DNA of 64,000 bases, from contig CM054134.1 in NCBI GenBank assembly GCA_028751875.1, positions 42,280,938 through 42,344,937 on the forward strand, read 5' to 3'. The notes under the pieces are model-generated. The model saw nothing but the letters and a program-made list of their open reading frames with translations, ran no database searches and was not told the origin of the DNA. Below are positions 1 through 11,395 of the stretch, piece after piece. The position numbers were made by a program, and so were the translations under genes. Numbering within the stretch: position 1 is the first letter of the stretch; each line of letters opens with the position of its first letter. The DNA comes from Rapana venosa (lineage: Eukaryota; Mollusca; Gastropoda; Neogastropoda; Muricidae).

Positions 1-163
1 ACAAGATGGACCACAAAGGCAGAAAATAGATATGAAGGAGATGACAGGAAGAAAAGAAACAAGGCAGAAACAAAGGAGGGAATTTGTACAACAGAATTTC
101 CAAAGGAAGGAAATGCTTTTAAGTTTTGCTGACACGCCTCCAGCATCCCCAGTGGGGGACATT
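1..163 (-). repeat. SINE C copy cut by the window edge
   Basis: Matches the hairpin-proximal half of SINE C: an AAGGCAGAAAATAGA-like stretch, GACAGGAAGAAAAG, CAGAATTTCC and the terminal CAGCATCCCC-GGGG end. Its (GAA)n-tail half would lie before base 1. Compare the copies at 48016-48344 and 55365-55684. Confidence 0.7.
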
Positions 164-208
164 TAAAACAAAACAATAAATTTAGATATAAATACACAGG
201 GAACTCAC

Positions 209-340
209 CTTAACCTGATCGTTGGCTGCTATGCCAACATTGACCAAAAAGTTTTTCATGGCATCTCGTTTGTCTCCTTGCAGCTGAATAACTTCGCCAT
301 ACTCTGGATGCTCCACCACTGTGCCGTTACAGTTGAAGTC
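209..340 (-). CDS. EIF1: eIF1 coding exon 3
   Basis: Exactly 44 codons between an acceptor ending CCTTTTAG and a GTGAGT donor. It encodes DFNCNGTVVEHPEYGEVIQL and onward to ANDQVK, matching the second half of eIF1. The terminal exon is not found in bases 1-208, so it must lie outside the window. Confidence 0.95.
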
Positions 341-3300
341 CTAAAAGGCATATAAGTACATGCAAATGAATCCATCAACTGTTGTGAAGTGTTCCCAGGA
401 CTATTTCTATTTTCTTGCATCTATTTTCAGAATGTGATCTAGTACATGTGAACAGTGGGCATGTAGTTTTATCTTCAACAAGTATCTCCTATAAATCTGA
501 GCCAGCTTTTTTACAGGTGGTTACAAGTTTCTTTTATCATATTCTTCGCTGAATGCTCAGACAGCAAATATTTCTGAGTGAAAATGCTTTGTGCTGCCAT
601 TAAGCTAGCCTGTCATGGCTCAAGACAACCTCAACATAACATTTTACATTGTAAGAACAGCTTAAATAATGTAGGCCCCATTCTTTGCCTTTAGTTACAC
701 CAAGTGACCAACAACTGATAAAGCTTATGGCCAGGGCTAAGCTGTTAACACAGTCCTTTGGATGAGACTATAAACTGATGTCTGGTGTGAAAATGCACAC
801 AGAACATTTTGTTCACATGTCAAAACCTGTTCCACCTTTCTTAAAAGTAGGCAAGTTGTGTCAGTGGCAACAGATGACAAAATTTACAAAACAGCATGGA
901 ATGAAAAAGCACATGAGAGCTTATTCCATTATCATTGGAAAAAAAAAGAAAAAAAGAAGAAATGTAATACAGAGTTTTGCTTACAATCATACTTCTTTTC
1001 CATCCCTCATAGGACACCACAAAGGAAACCAGGTGGTTTTCAAACTTAATATTCACACTCTTTGCATCAAATTATGAGGTTGTATAACTGACATCAGTGA
1101 ACACTCCTGGGTTTACAATCAGCACTAGCTTTCTACAGTAACGAAAGACTGTGCATGTTCAATTCTCATTCTTGCTTGATCAAAGTCCTTCAGATGAGAC
1201 CATAAACCGAGGTCCCATGTGCGAACACAAGCAAAACACCTTGTGCACATGTTAAAATCTGTTCCACTTTTTGGAAGTGTAGGTCACTGTGTGGCGGTAG
1301 GAACGGATGACAAAATTTACAAAACCGCATACACACAATGACTGGATAAAAAGGACATGAGTGCTTATTCCAGTAACCTCAAAATTAATAACAGAATTAA
1401 TGAAAAAAAAGTACTCAAGGATATCCACATAGCTCTACAAACTGCTGCAATATGCAGAAAAGTGTCCACTGCCATAAGATGCTGAAATGTGTGTCTCCTG
1501 TGTGATCTGACTAACCATGACAGGAAACAAACTAATTCCCTTAAATTGTTAAAAACAAACTCTCTGATTCACTTTTCATTCCACTGATTTAAGCTGACAG
1601 AAAGTTAAAGTCAGATAGAGTTAAAGCTGGTGAAAACTAGAAAAGTGTAATACAAATCTGCATGTGACTTTTTTTTTTAACATGAAATAAATTTCAATTA
1701 CATGTTATCAGAAATTATCGCATCAAATTCTGATAACTCTTTGAATATAAAATGTTTTCACCTTTTTTCCCCCAAGGACTTTTCATGGGCCTATTTTTCT
1801 TGACACAATTATTTGTAGGGGACGGGATAGCCTAGTGGTTAGAACATTGCACTCGCAATCTGATGACCCGGGTTCGATTCCTGTTTGAGGGGATGTTTTC
1901 CCCTGGAGTAAACATCAGTGCCGACTCCACTCTCCCCAAAAGTCCTTCGGATGAGACTATAAACCGAGGCCCCGTGTGCAAACGCACGCAGAACATCTAA
2001 CGCGCACGTTAACTCCTGTTCCGCTGTTCGTAAGAGTAGGCCATTGTGTGCCAGTGGGAACAGATGACAGAATTTACAAAACCGCATACACACGGGGACT
2101 GGATGTAAAAAAGTGCATAAATGCTTATTCCATTATCCTCTATATAAAAAATTTTAAAAGTACCTGCGAGTCATCAACTTAATAAATATACATTTAAACA
2201 GCAAAGAATACTGCATTCATTTGTTTACACAAAAGCGCATGATACTTAAGACTGATCGTGTCATTTCACTTCATTCTAAGTACCTTCTTTTCTGTTCATA
2301 AACTCTTCTGGAACTCCAGAATGAAGGGAAGCAAAGCTTTTCTGGTACACAGAAATAAAGGACAGAAACTACTTATAGAAATGTGCAAATGAAAATTAAC
2401 TAGTTCCTCTCTCCCTGTGTCTCCTTATTGGGTGGGGTGTGCAGTGTCTGATTTTCTCCTGTGCTTGTGACTTAGCAGAAGGCCTGCCTGCTGGCCTTAG
2501 TTGGCACATTCTGACCTGAGAGCGGCTCTTTTCACTGTACAGGTTGCATGCCGAGTATGTTCATGTGTTTGTAACCCATAGAATGCTGACATGAATTATG
2601 GGATCTTTACAGTGTATACTAAATCTTCTGCATGTGTATTATATAAATTACACACAAAGGGAATTAAGATATTAGCAGGTCTGCACTTGATGTTGACCTG
2701 GGAGATAGTAAAATCCCCACTCCTAATTCACCAGAAGTCAACACCGAGATTGAAACCTAGATCTTCATAGACTCATGGGACTGAAGTCAGTCTTGGGATT
2801 AAAGTCGGTCTTAACCACTTGGCTAGACATTCACTTAACTAGTTTAACTTGAAGGGCCAGGGAAAAAGCCCTTGAAAAACAGAAGAGCCCACAAAAACTA
2901 CTGAAAACTCTAATCATAAAATAACATGAATGAAATAAATACTTACCAAGACCATATTCTGATACTTGATATCACAAATGGACTTGATCTGTTCAGGTTA
3001 TAGATATTAATAATAATAGATATTAAATAATTCTTTAATCATGGACAGTTTGCATGTGTACATCAAAATTACCTTTTTACAGACTTTGACCATCTTTTTC
3101 AGGTCAAATTTGGGGTGAATACCCTGCACAGTGGTGAGGGTCTTTCTTCCATTTCTTTGCTGGATACGGATGTGTATCAAACCCTCCTGCTGCCCAGACC
3201 CTGCTGCGGCATTGTCATCAGTATCGGCAAAAGGATCTGGAAGAACAAGCAACATATCACTTATCACAAATTATCAGTTTTTGTTTATTCTACCAAGATG

Positions 3301-6300
3301 ATAAAAAGTAAAAGTTGCAAATCATGTCTGCCACTCACTTTTCAAATATAACATACATCAAATGATTGACTTGTTCGCGTTTACTAGTGTTAGTGTTATT
3401 GCCTCCAAAGAGACTGATGTCATCAGCAAACAAACAACAAACTATGGACCTGCCATTAAAAGATGATCTATACAATGATGTGGCATTCAAAGAATCAGAA
3501 TGTCTCCCCGAGTCTTGCATGATCTTCTCATTCTGAGGTTCACACTTACTGGCTACGGGACTTTTTCACAACCCCAATGAACACTTAACTACTACTAGTC
3601 CACTTAAAGTGCACAATTAGCATATAGGGGGCTGTTATTTAGATTCTATACTTTTAATCCATGAACTATGTATGACACATAGACAGGAAATACTTAGGCA
3701 ACAACAACTGAGCAAGTATTGCTAAACCCACAGAAAAGACATGATGGATGCAAAACAAAACAACCTGATCGGCTGATGCCAGATCAGTTGATGCCTGGAT
3801 CACTGGCAAGAGTAGTAATAGGTCCATCCACTACTGCTCAGTTCTCATCACGAGGATGGATCAGACAACCGACTGAATAAATTGCCATAAGGGCATGGAT
3901 TGAATGTTTCCATCCACCACGCCAGCTGAAAAATGAAAGAGCTTGAGTATGACTGTATAAGTTTATCTTATTATCTATGGAGTTGAACAGTGGAGATGAA
4001 CAATATGGTCTGTTGGTTAACATCACACACTAGTTTGTTTTTAAAGAAAAAAAAAAGAAAATGGCTGAACAGGTAGCATTACAATTTGAGACAGTGCCAA
4101 AAGGTTGTGCAAAATAAGGGACACAGGTCATATAATTTAAAATGTGAAATCATAATTATTTGTAAAAATTTCTTTAATGTTTGAAAGGTAAACCATTTAC
4201 CTGCATGAAAACTAAAAGCAAAAGATAACTTGTGCATTATTTTTTCTGATTTATAACATGAAAAATATCAGACCACCAACTGAAAAGTCAGTTATGATGC
4301 TAGACATGAAAAATGTCTAGAACAATTGTACAGTAATGGGTCAGTCTCCAGAAAGGGGGTCAACAGAGGGGTACCTTTTTTTTTCTCTCTAAATATTGCT
4401 GATGCATAAAACTGCAAAATTAATTATTTCTCACAACACAGGCACAAACATACATTGAAAAAACACCATGAACAGTCTTCAGTCAGTCTGTCTGACATGT
4501 ATGTAGAAAAACAAAAAAATGTGACTGAAAAGCATTGTTCAGAGCACGCCATTTTGTGACATTGAAAAGGGTCATGAATGTATTGATAATTAAAGTACAA
4601 AATGCTTTTTGTCTGTAAATTAAAAACTACATGAACAGTAAACATAAACTTGAAACTATACAAGCATGGTGGTTTTAACTTGAAAGCATGTTGTGTATGT
4701 AAGAAAATGAAATTGTATTTTTTACCTCAACATGGCAACAGCTGGTGTCAACAAATGACATAATCAAGTGTGCCCCTGCTGACCAATATGCAAATGAGTT
4801 GTCCTCATTTCATCATGCATGATAAAAGATCATCACCATTAGCCATTACACCCAGCGGTGTGTAGGGCAGCAACAAAGCGCTTCCACTCCTGCCTATCCT
4901 GGGCCAACCTAGTCACTGATCCCCAAGAGTGCTGCATGGCCTTCATCTCACTTTCTACAGTTCTCCTCCACGTTGCCTTTGGTCTTCCTTTCTTTCTCCT
5001 TCCTTCTGGGGTCCAGTGCAATGCTGTTCTTGTGATTGACTGTGGGTCTCTTCAAAGGATGTGCCCAATCGGCAATCCACTTCCACCGTCGTCTGGTGTT
5101 GATGGTTCCCATGTCTTCTTGCCTGCATCTCCGCAGTAGGTCTTCATTGGAGATCTTCTCTGGCCAAAAGATCCAGAGAATTCTTTGCAGGCATATGGTG
5201 TGGAAGGATCGAAGTTTGGTAAGATCCACTTCCGTCATCCTCCAGCACTCAGAACCGTACAGGAGCGTAGACACAACACAGCTCTGGTATAGCTTCAGCT
5301 TGGTGTTGGTGCTGTACTGAGTTGATCTCCAGATATTGTTCATCTCCCTAAACACATTCCTGGCCTTGCCCAGTCTGTTGTGGATGTCTTCTTTTGTGCC
5401 GCCCTCTGGTTTGATGCTGCTGCCAAGGTATGTGAACTTGTCTGTCTGGCGCATGTCAGTTCCATTCACTTTCACAGGGGCTGGTGTGTTCACATTGAGC
5501 AACATTGTCTCTGTTTTCTTGGTGCTAATACGAAGCCCCACTTGCTGTCCGAATGTTTGGAGTCTGCTGGTCTTCTCCTGGATATGTTGGTGTGTGTGGG
5601 ACAGCAGCGCCAGGTCATCATTTTGATAAAAGATCAAAGTATATTTAATCCAAAGAGCAATGTGTTTGCTCATAACTTTGTGGAATGTTGATATTTTGGA
5701 TTATTTTTGTAACAAGCCTTCAATGGATTCCATATTACACGATGCAAGATGAACAAAATATCAGACTATATTTTGCATGTTGTGGGAGGAATTGAGCATT
5801 CAAATTTCACTTGGCCAATCACAAGATCCCACCAACACCACACAATGTTGATTCAAGTGCTCAATGTGTCAGTGGACAAACACCAGCATTAAAATTGGTA
5901 TGGTGTCCTCATGTTACTATCAAGAGTGTCCATGTTACTACAAGAGTGTCCATGTTACCATCAAGATTTCTAAAACAGTCAGATCTGCACTGTAAATACA
6001 ATAACTTAAAATGACTCTATACTCATTTGACTATAATAATAAAGCAAAGTGTAGACTACAAAAGCAGATTTTTGTGTCATTTAGTGAGAATGGTAAATGG
6101 TGTCCATGTTACCATCAAGAGTGTCCGCGTTACCATCAAGATTTCTACAAAAGTCTGACCTGCACTATAAAATACTACAATAAGTTAAAATGACTCTCTA
6201 TACTCATTTAATACAGTGCTATATTGAACTGATCCAGTGACACCATTGAATGTGGCCACTGATGTCGTACAATTATTGTTTTTATAAATGTAATGTTTCA

Positions 6301-9098
6301 CTTGTGACTTGCTTATGTTCCGTGTTTGTAAAAAAATGGTTTAAAACCATCTTTAAATATTTTTTCTTCAGATATCCAGAGAAACCCCGTATTTGATGTT
6401 TTTTTAAAACTAAATAGTATCATCTAAATGTAGAAATAACAAATAAGCATGGACTTGTACATGGCTGTATGGGATCCATGTTACCATCAGAAAGTCTGAC
6501 GGTTGACCCCTTTGACCCCCCACTACACCAAGGCACACAAAGTTCTTGCTTTAAAAATCATAAATGTCATCATGTAAGTAGTTACACTTAATGCTGGAAG
6601 TGATTTGTTGTTGTTTTTTTTACAAAACTGAACAGTCTTATTTTTGACCTCCCATTTCCAGAGACTGACCCTAATACTAATAGCTGTGCAACTTAGGGTC
6701 ACGAAGCAGGGGCTTTCATGAAAGATGGATGACAATACTATAATGCTAAAGAAACAAAAGTGGTTTTGTCACTTACAACTGGTGAATGGAGTGCTGTTTT
6801 CATACATGTACACCATCATAAGTGACACCAGTTCATGTTTACAAGTACATTTTGTGATGTCATGCCGACTTCTACTGCAGCTGCCAAAGAGCATGGACAA
6901 ATCAATATGCCCATTTTAAAGATAGTAAAGCACTCACAGTCAGGTTTTCTTTCATATACATGTTTAATTTTTAAAGAAAAAAAACGGACGTCAGTTAAGA
7001 CTATTTTTTGTATGGACATGACAAGCACATTGAAATGTTTTAAACCATTAAACTGACCGTTCAGATGACCCCTTAATCATGATCTACAATATCACTAGGC
7101 AAGGCAAACCCAATGAGTAAAGTTTATCAGCTTTTGATCACTGCTATGTTGCTTTACATGGCTAATAACTAGTAAGATGAATGTGGATGGTGGGAACAGA
7201 TGACAAAATTTACAAAACTGCTTGCACACAGGGACTGGATATAAACAAGCACATGAGTGCTTATTTCATTATCTTTGAAATAAAACAATAAATAATAATT
7301 ATAATGTGTCAGTTATGACTTATGATTTTGGACATTTCTGTACAAGTGTCAGTGATGACAGCGGACATGACAGAAATTCCAGAGTAGTGAATAATAGCAT
7401 CATTCTTGCTGTTCAGTGTGTGCATCATGACAATCAAAGTGTTTGTCTTTAGCAGTGTTTCAAATGCATATTTTGTTAGGGCAGTTGAATGTGTTTTTCA
7501 CTGAAGTTTAGTCAAGAGGTGATTCCTGTGTCAATGATGATTATGCAAACAGCAGTGGACATGACTAATAAGTAAAAGTAAAACAGTTTTAAACTCTGAC
7601 CAATATTTCCCCTGTCTCACATTATGTCATATAATGATATATACTCTTGGTTTTGCTTCTGCTGAAGAACATGTGACCTGTCACTTGTAAATAGACTACA
7701 AATGGGGGAGACAGGTAGCTCATAAAATTCCTACTGCAAAATGGTCAGTTATGATGATTGGACATGAACTCAGAACACGGAAGTTTTATTCTGTTTTTGA
7801 AAAATGTGTAAACAGAACATCTTCCTAAATAGGATTATTGTGTCACTGCGACATCTTGATTTAGTAAACTTAAGATGTTACTTCATTTCCAACATAGCAA
7901 AAAGCAACAGGATGCAAATCGGGCTCTTGGACATTACTTGTTATAACTGACCAGTTCCAACTTTATAATGTGACACAAGATTCACCAAAAAGTATGTGCA
8001 TGTGATTTAAGGATGAAAATGTTGGCAAATGTATGTTTTCAACATTTCACATGTTTAAAGTTTTGTTGGAAACTTAGACTGGGTGTACAGACACAATGTT
8101 TGTGGCATATTAATGATATTATGATAAAAAAGGTAAAGGTAAACGAGTCCCATAGCCTATAAGGTCGTAGGGGAGCGAGGTGTCAGAGACCTCACTTCTC
8201 TAGGGCCAGCATATTGAGGGCGGCGCCCATCTCCTCTCCCTCGCTGCTTTACCTTCTCTGACCCTAAAGAGGGCAGGTACCCATTTACAGCTGGGTGAAC
8301 TGTACTGAAGCCAAGGCGCGCAAATGGTCACCCATCCAACTGGTAACCACGCTCAAAGACGCTGCTTAACTTGGCTGGGGGAAAGCGCGTGCTCCGACCA
8401 CTGAGCTATCCCATCCCCATATTATGATACTGATCACTAAATCAGTAAACACTAAATAAATCAGTAAATCAAATGTCCCATTTTGGATTGGCTGATTTTG
8501 ACCATTTTCTTTTTACAAACATCAATTTTAGCAAATCCACCAAAACAATCCTCTTAATATTATGGTATTTATCTCTTTATGGTACAATCTGACAGAATTA
8601 CACAACTACCCAAAGAAAAAATAATCAGGGTAGTTTATTTTTCTTATCAAACATTAGGGTCGCCACCATGACCTTATGTACTGTCTCATTTACTGAACTT
8701 TACACACAGCCAACCAAAATCCTTCAGTCAATCGATACTTTCGTTTTCTCCCTTTCTGATAAGCACTTTCTCTGTTCTGATGAAAGTCTTATCTTCTCCC
8801 CTTCTCAGTTTCCGATCCCACTTTTCTTCTCTCTGCCAGATGCCTATTCTGAAATATTTTCCCTTGACAGTTGACGATATGGTTAATTTGAAATCAAATG
8901 TGTAGAAAAAAAAGTGAGTTAAACACATATAATGATATACATAATAGATCAACTGAAACATAAGTGCGCAGAAAAAGCACAGCCTCTCAACCAGACCTAA
9001 AAATGTAAAACCAACATTCAACACGTGTAGTACCGATACTTTAACTGCCGATTTTAAACCATACCGAATCCTTTCAAGTTTCCGAGTTCTGCCGTCAT
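209..9098 (-). CDS. EIF1: Translation initiation factor eIF1 (SUI1 family), three of its coding exons; 3' end off the window
   Basis: eIF1 binds the 40S ribosomal subunit near the P site and enforces accurate AUG selection during scanning. Three minus-strand exons join in phase: 9098-9065 (11 codons plus one base), 3236-3073 and 340-209. The joined protein begins MTAELGNLKGF, continues DPFAD, then carries the family signatures HIRIQQRNGRKTLTTVQGI and CNGTVVEHPEYGEVIQLQGD, ending at ANDQVK. Animal eIF1 is about 113 residues and ends with a few residues like VHGF, so only a tiny last exon is missing, expected before base 1. The acidic and Ala/Gly-rich segment TDDNAAAGSGQQEG matches the variable N-terminal tail of the family. 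Intron 1 (3237-9064) holds a LINE fragment, a SINE tail and a 5S/tRNA-like SINE. SETD2 lies divergently upstream. Confidence 0.92.
541..620 (-). repeat. SINE C, tail-end fragment
   Basis: About 80 bp matching only the (GAA)n-tail end of SINE C (TTCTTCGCTGAATGCTCAGAC read on the plus strand, followed by the GAGTGAAAATGC region). The rest of the element is absent, which is usual for a 5'-truncated retroposon. Confidence 0.6.
751..940 (+). repeat. SINE A1 fragment (core and tail)
   Basis: Begins in the central domain (GTCCTTTGGATGAGACTATA) and runs to the A1 tail (GCTTATTCCATTATC). The tRNA-like head is missing. It is diverged from the full copy at 1817-2152. Confidence 0.7.
1181..1391 (+). repeat. 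SINE A1 fragment (core and tail)
   Basis: Starts at GTCCTTCAGATGAGACCATA and reaches GTGCTTATTCCAGTAACC. It is a head-less copy in the same orientation as its neighbours at 751 and 1817, so three A1 units lie within 1.4 kb. Confidence 0.75.
1817..2152 (+). repeat. Full-length SINE A1 with tRNA-like head
   Basis: The head has a Pol III box A-like GATAGCCTAGTGGTTAG and a perfect box B GGTTCGATTCC. It is followed by the linker TTCCCCTGGAG, the central domain around 1940-1985, and the A1 tail ACAAAACCGCATACACACG...TTATTCCATTATCC. No true tRNA gene is present, because the acceptor and anticodon stems are not complete. Confidence 0.88.
2152..2540. other. Intron with no recognised feature
   Basis: Lies within eIF1 intron 2. 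No coding, tRNA-like or repeat signal was recognised here. Confidence 0.4.
2540..2845. repeat. SINE/foldback E, decayed copy
   Basis: The left part carries GAGTATGTTCATGTG and GACATGAATTA motifs also found at 52690-52730. The right part is an inverted tRNA-like head (CTTAACCACTTGGCTAGACA on the plus strand) matching 52810-52948. The left-hand head seen in the 52.5-kb copy is not recognisable here. Confidence 0.55.
3073..3236 (-). CDS. EIF1: eIF1 coding exon 2
   Basis: Bounded by an acceptor ending TTCTTCCAG and a donor GTAATT. It encodes DPFAD...GLIHIRIQQRNGRKTLTTVQGI...KMVKVCKK, the most conserved half of eIF1 with the basic 40S-contacting loop. The donor follows a whole codon (phase 0). 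Confidence 0.94.
3237..4819. other. eIF1 intron 1, first part, no recognised feature
   Basis: AT-rich DNA with short chance reading frames only. No exon signal consistent with eIF1 and no SINE head was recognised. Confidence 0.4.
4833..5623 (-). mobile_element. 5'-truncated LINE fragment (end of reverse transcriptase) with 13-bp target-site duplication
   Basis: On the minus strand the fragment begins exactly inside the catalytic motif (DDLALLSHTHQHIQEKTSRL) and continues through the RT thumb region, with YGSECWRMTE and the RRRWKWI stretch, to a short 3' UTR ending in an ATGGTGATG-like tail. It closely matches 24412-25181 in the larger LINE copy. TGATAAAAGATCA occurs directly at both ends (4820-4832 and 5624-5636), a perfect 13-bp target-site duplication. 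The frame is broken near the RRRWKWI stretch, so it is a dead-on-arrival copy. Confidence 0.93.
5907..6216. repeat. Two-copy tandem duplication, about 180-bp period
   Basis: The pattern GTTACCATCAAGATTTCTA, then a CTGCACT.TAAA stretch and TTAAAATGACTCTATACTC, occurs first around 5950-6030 and again around 6127-6210. Shorter AGAGTGTCCATGTTAC units repeat within the first copy (5924-5965). Confidence 0.75.
7188..7306 (+). repeat. SINE A1 tail fragment
   Basis: Only the last third of A1 is present: GATGACAAAATTTACAAAAC, GGGACTGGAT, GAGTGCTTATTTCATTATC and an A/T-rich end. It is 5'-truncated. Confidence 0.75.
8127..8418 (-). repeat. SINE with tRNA-like head plus 5S-rRNA-like segment, 11-bp target-site duplication
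   Basis: Read on the minus strand, the element starts GGGGATGGGATAGCTCAGTGG, a tRNA box A-like head (8418-8391). From 8372 to 8326 it has a segment matching the internal promoter of 5S rRNA: box A GTTAAGCAGCGTC, an intermediate TGGTTA, and box C AGTTGGATGGGTGACC. A body follows, with a tail of TTTACC repeats. ATATTATGATA flanks it directly on both sides (8116-8126 and 8419-8429), a perfect 11-bp duplication, so the element is complete at 292 bp. Confidence 0.88.
9065..9098 (-). CDS. EIF1: eIF1 coding exon 1
   Basis: The ATG is read at 9098-9096 on the minus strand. It gives MTAELGNLKGF plus one base, followed by a GTATGG donor. The split codon G|AT joins exon 2 to make D, restoring the F-DPFAD sequence typical of eIF1. 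The N terminus is variable in the family, so this exon is supported mainly by phase, the NL..F-DPFAD pattern and the donor site. Transcript data would settle it. Confidence 0.7.
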
Positions 9099-9260
9099 AC
9101 AAGCGGTATTACGAAGACCTCTTAATAACAGAAAAGATGCTGAATTTCGTCAGCAAACTGAAACTGAACAAGTTAAACTGGTCGAAATGGCACACTGCAG
9201 TTTCACAAATGGCGGTGATTTGGGTTAGAGAGTAGGCCTAAGTGTTAAAATGGTTGACAG
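9099..9260 (-). promoter_or_regulatory. Probable eIF1 5' UTR and promoter region
   Basis: The sequence just upstream of the eIF1 start codon is less AT-rich than the flanking DNA. It contains AAATGGCGG at 9208-9216 (plus-strand reading), the core of the YY1-type site often found near starts of housekeeping genes. No TATA box was recognised. The assignment rests on position and this one motif. Confidence 0.3.
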
Positions 9261-9867
9261 CACTTCCGTTGTTACTTTTTATTTTATTTTATTATTATCA
9301 AAACTAAAATAACCTGCTACCATATATCCAGCATTATCATTCTGTTAATTTGGATTGTTGTTTGATGTAGAGAAAAGAAATTTGACTTTAAAAAACCGAT
9401 ACATTAAATTATGGATTTGGAAGTGGATTTGACATTACTTAAAAATTTAGATTCATTGGATGCGATTTGGATTTGGATCTTTTTGGAGGAGGAGAGGAGG
9501 ATAAAATTCAGTAGGCCTAGCAGCTCAGCTTCACATACATTGCTCCAGAGGGCTTTTTGTTTGATTGTTTGTTTGATTGGGGTTTTTGTTTGATTAATCA
9601 AAGTTTGATGACTGATCTGGTTTAGCCCATTAAGCACAGTTCCTGTTGATTTGTAAATAATTATAATAAGTAAACATCTGGGGGAAATATCATTGTCAGT
9701 ATTTTTCTTAAATTACTAGTTCTGAAATATAATGTTATTGGTCACTTTTCATAGAGTAATAATTATGTTCCATTTCTCTTTTTTTTTCCATATTATGACA
9801 AGATTTTAAAAGGCTGATGTCCTTAATGATTCTTGGAGTATTGTAATAGCCGACTTGGCTTCATCTG

Positions 9868-10193
9868 GCTTTTCCCTTCTCTAGGAAGTCACTGAGGCGC
9901 TACACTGCACTGCACTGAATCATTCAGGTAGTGTATTGTGAGACAGTAAAACCTGGTGGAGCCCATCCCTTCACAGGCAGCAGGATGCATGCTGGGAATG
10001 TTGAAGTGCTCCATCTGACCAACAATTGCTGGCCTATACTTCTGCAAAGGGTGATGGAGCTGTGTAAAATGGGGGATTGTACTTAAACCAAGTGCACAAA
10101 TGGCCACCCATCCAAGAGGAAACCACGCTCAATGCTGCTTAACCTTAGCTTGGGGAGAGTGAGTGCTCTTTCCACTGAGGTATCCTGTTCCCA
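9868..10193 (-). repeat. Second, older copy of the 5S/tRNA-like SINE
   Basis: The minus strand carries the head at 10193-10163 (GATACCTCAGTGG) and the 5S-like stretch at 10146-10102 (GTTAAGCAGCATTGAGCGTGG, GGATGGGTGGCC), then body sequence diverged from 8127-8325. Sharing both modules in the same order shows this is a repeat family and not a chance join. Confidence 0.75.
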
Positions 10194-10569
10194 TAGTAAG
10201 CAGTGGTTAAAGTTAAACTTAGAGTTTAAGGCTGGAATAGCATGAGGGAAAAATTGCAACTAAACATTAACTGAGTTGTGCTTTTTTCTTTTCCATAGCT
10301 CTCTTTGTTTTTAAAGATATAATTATAGCCTATATGAGTTTTGTTCTTTTACCGTTAGACCTTTTCTTTTATCCAACAAATATTGTTGCTCTTCTTTGAA
10401 CCCTTTCTGAAATGACAGATTGCCTATCATTGCAGTACACACAATCAGTCTACTCAAACTTTGCCCTCATCCTCTGAGATGTTCCTGTCCTGTGGTTCCC
10501 AAGCCACTCACTTTCAATCTCTCCACCCCAACCATACCCAGATTCAGTATGTTACATACCATAAGCCCA

Positions 10570-11308
10570 CAGGGAATTGATCAATGTCAGATCTCCACAA
10601 GGCCACCAGCCAGAGGGACCCTACACTGCTTCTGGATCACTTTGGTGATGTTCAGTGATGCCTATTTTGAGCTAACATAAGCAGAACATAACCTACTAGG
10701 CTCCCTGCTAACAACAGTAATAGCTGAATCATGAAGCCAGACTGAATGAGACGCCCACCCAGGTTGGTGACCATTACAATGTCCCTCCAAAGACCTTCTC
10801 CTGCAAACCTCCAACCTTGAAGGCTTTGACACAAATTCATCACAGAAACAGAGCTGTATGTGGAAACCAAAACTGAGGTCACCATGAGACAGAGCAACCA
10901 GGGCCACAGAATCAGAGATAGTCTTCTTTTATTGCAGGATGATCAATGAGGATGCGGATGATATGATGTAAGATGCTACTATGGGAATCCATGTGCTTTG
11001 ACCTTAAACAGGGTTCCACTCTATGCTTCCTATCATAATATATCCCGGCATCTACCAGGCCTGAGAGATACAGACACTTGCAGAGTTGTTCCCAAAATTT
11101 GAGCAACACTCTCAAAATCACATCCATAAAGTGGATGAAACTTGACTGTGTGGTCCCAATCTACCCAGTGATTCCATAGCAAACTCATTCTTGGTAGGAG
11201 CTGGCCAGAGCCTGAAAAAAATTCCTATGCCTCTAATGGGATGCAGTCCTGTGATCTTTCAGTCCATAACCCAAGGTGCTAACCACTATGCCATGGAGGC
11301 TGGTAATA
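10570..11308 (-). repeat. Repeat D, about 740 bp, with tRNA-like head
   Basis: Similar along its length to 53640-54357. Shared marks on the plus strand include AAGGCTTTGACACAAA, CACCATGAGAC, TTTTATTG, CTATGCTTCCTATCAT and GGCCTGA. On the minus strand it begins with a tRNA-like head (CATGGCATAGTGGTTAGCACC). No coding frame spans it. It may be a long SINE or a non-autonomous element. Confidence 0.75.
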
Positions 11309-11395
11309 CTGTACAGTTTGTGTATTCATGTTGAACATGCCTGATCTACCCAGGCTCAAATCTTTGATATAAATTAAAAGTTTAGATTATACAGG

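Larger units (their letters stand above)
5637..8115. other. eIF1 intron 1, diverged repetitive DNA
   Basis: Contains the tandem duplication at 5907-6216 and scattered weak copies of a GTCAGTTATGAT...GGACATGA pattern (near 7310, 7345, 7741, with another near 4290). No coding potential was recognised. It may be an ancient element later hit by the LINE insertion, but that is only a guess. Confidence 0.35.

Noticed and set aside
1817..1895. True tRNA gene
   Set aside because: Box A and box B are present but the acceptor stem is not paired, and the sequence recurs as part of a dispersed SINE.
8326..8372. True 5S rRNA gene
   Set aside because: Only the internal promoter segment matches; the 5' and 3' stems of 5S rRNA are absent and the segment sits inside a SINE.
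8668..8874. Short ORF with a near-perfect Kozak context (GCCACCATGA)
   Set aside because: Only 68 codons, no family similarity, no splice or polyadenylation support.
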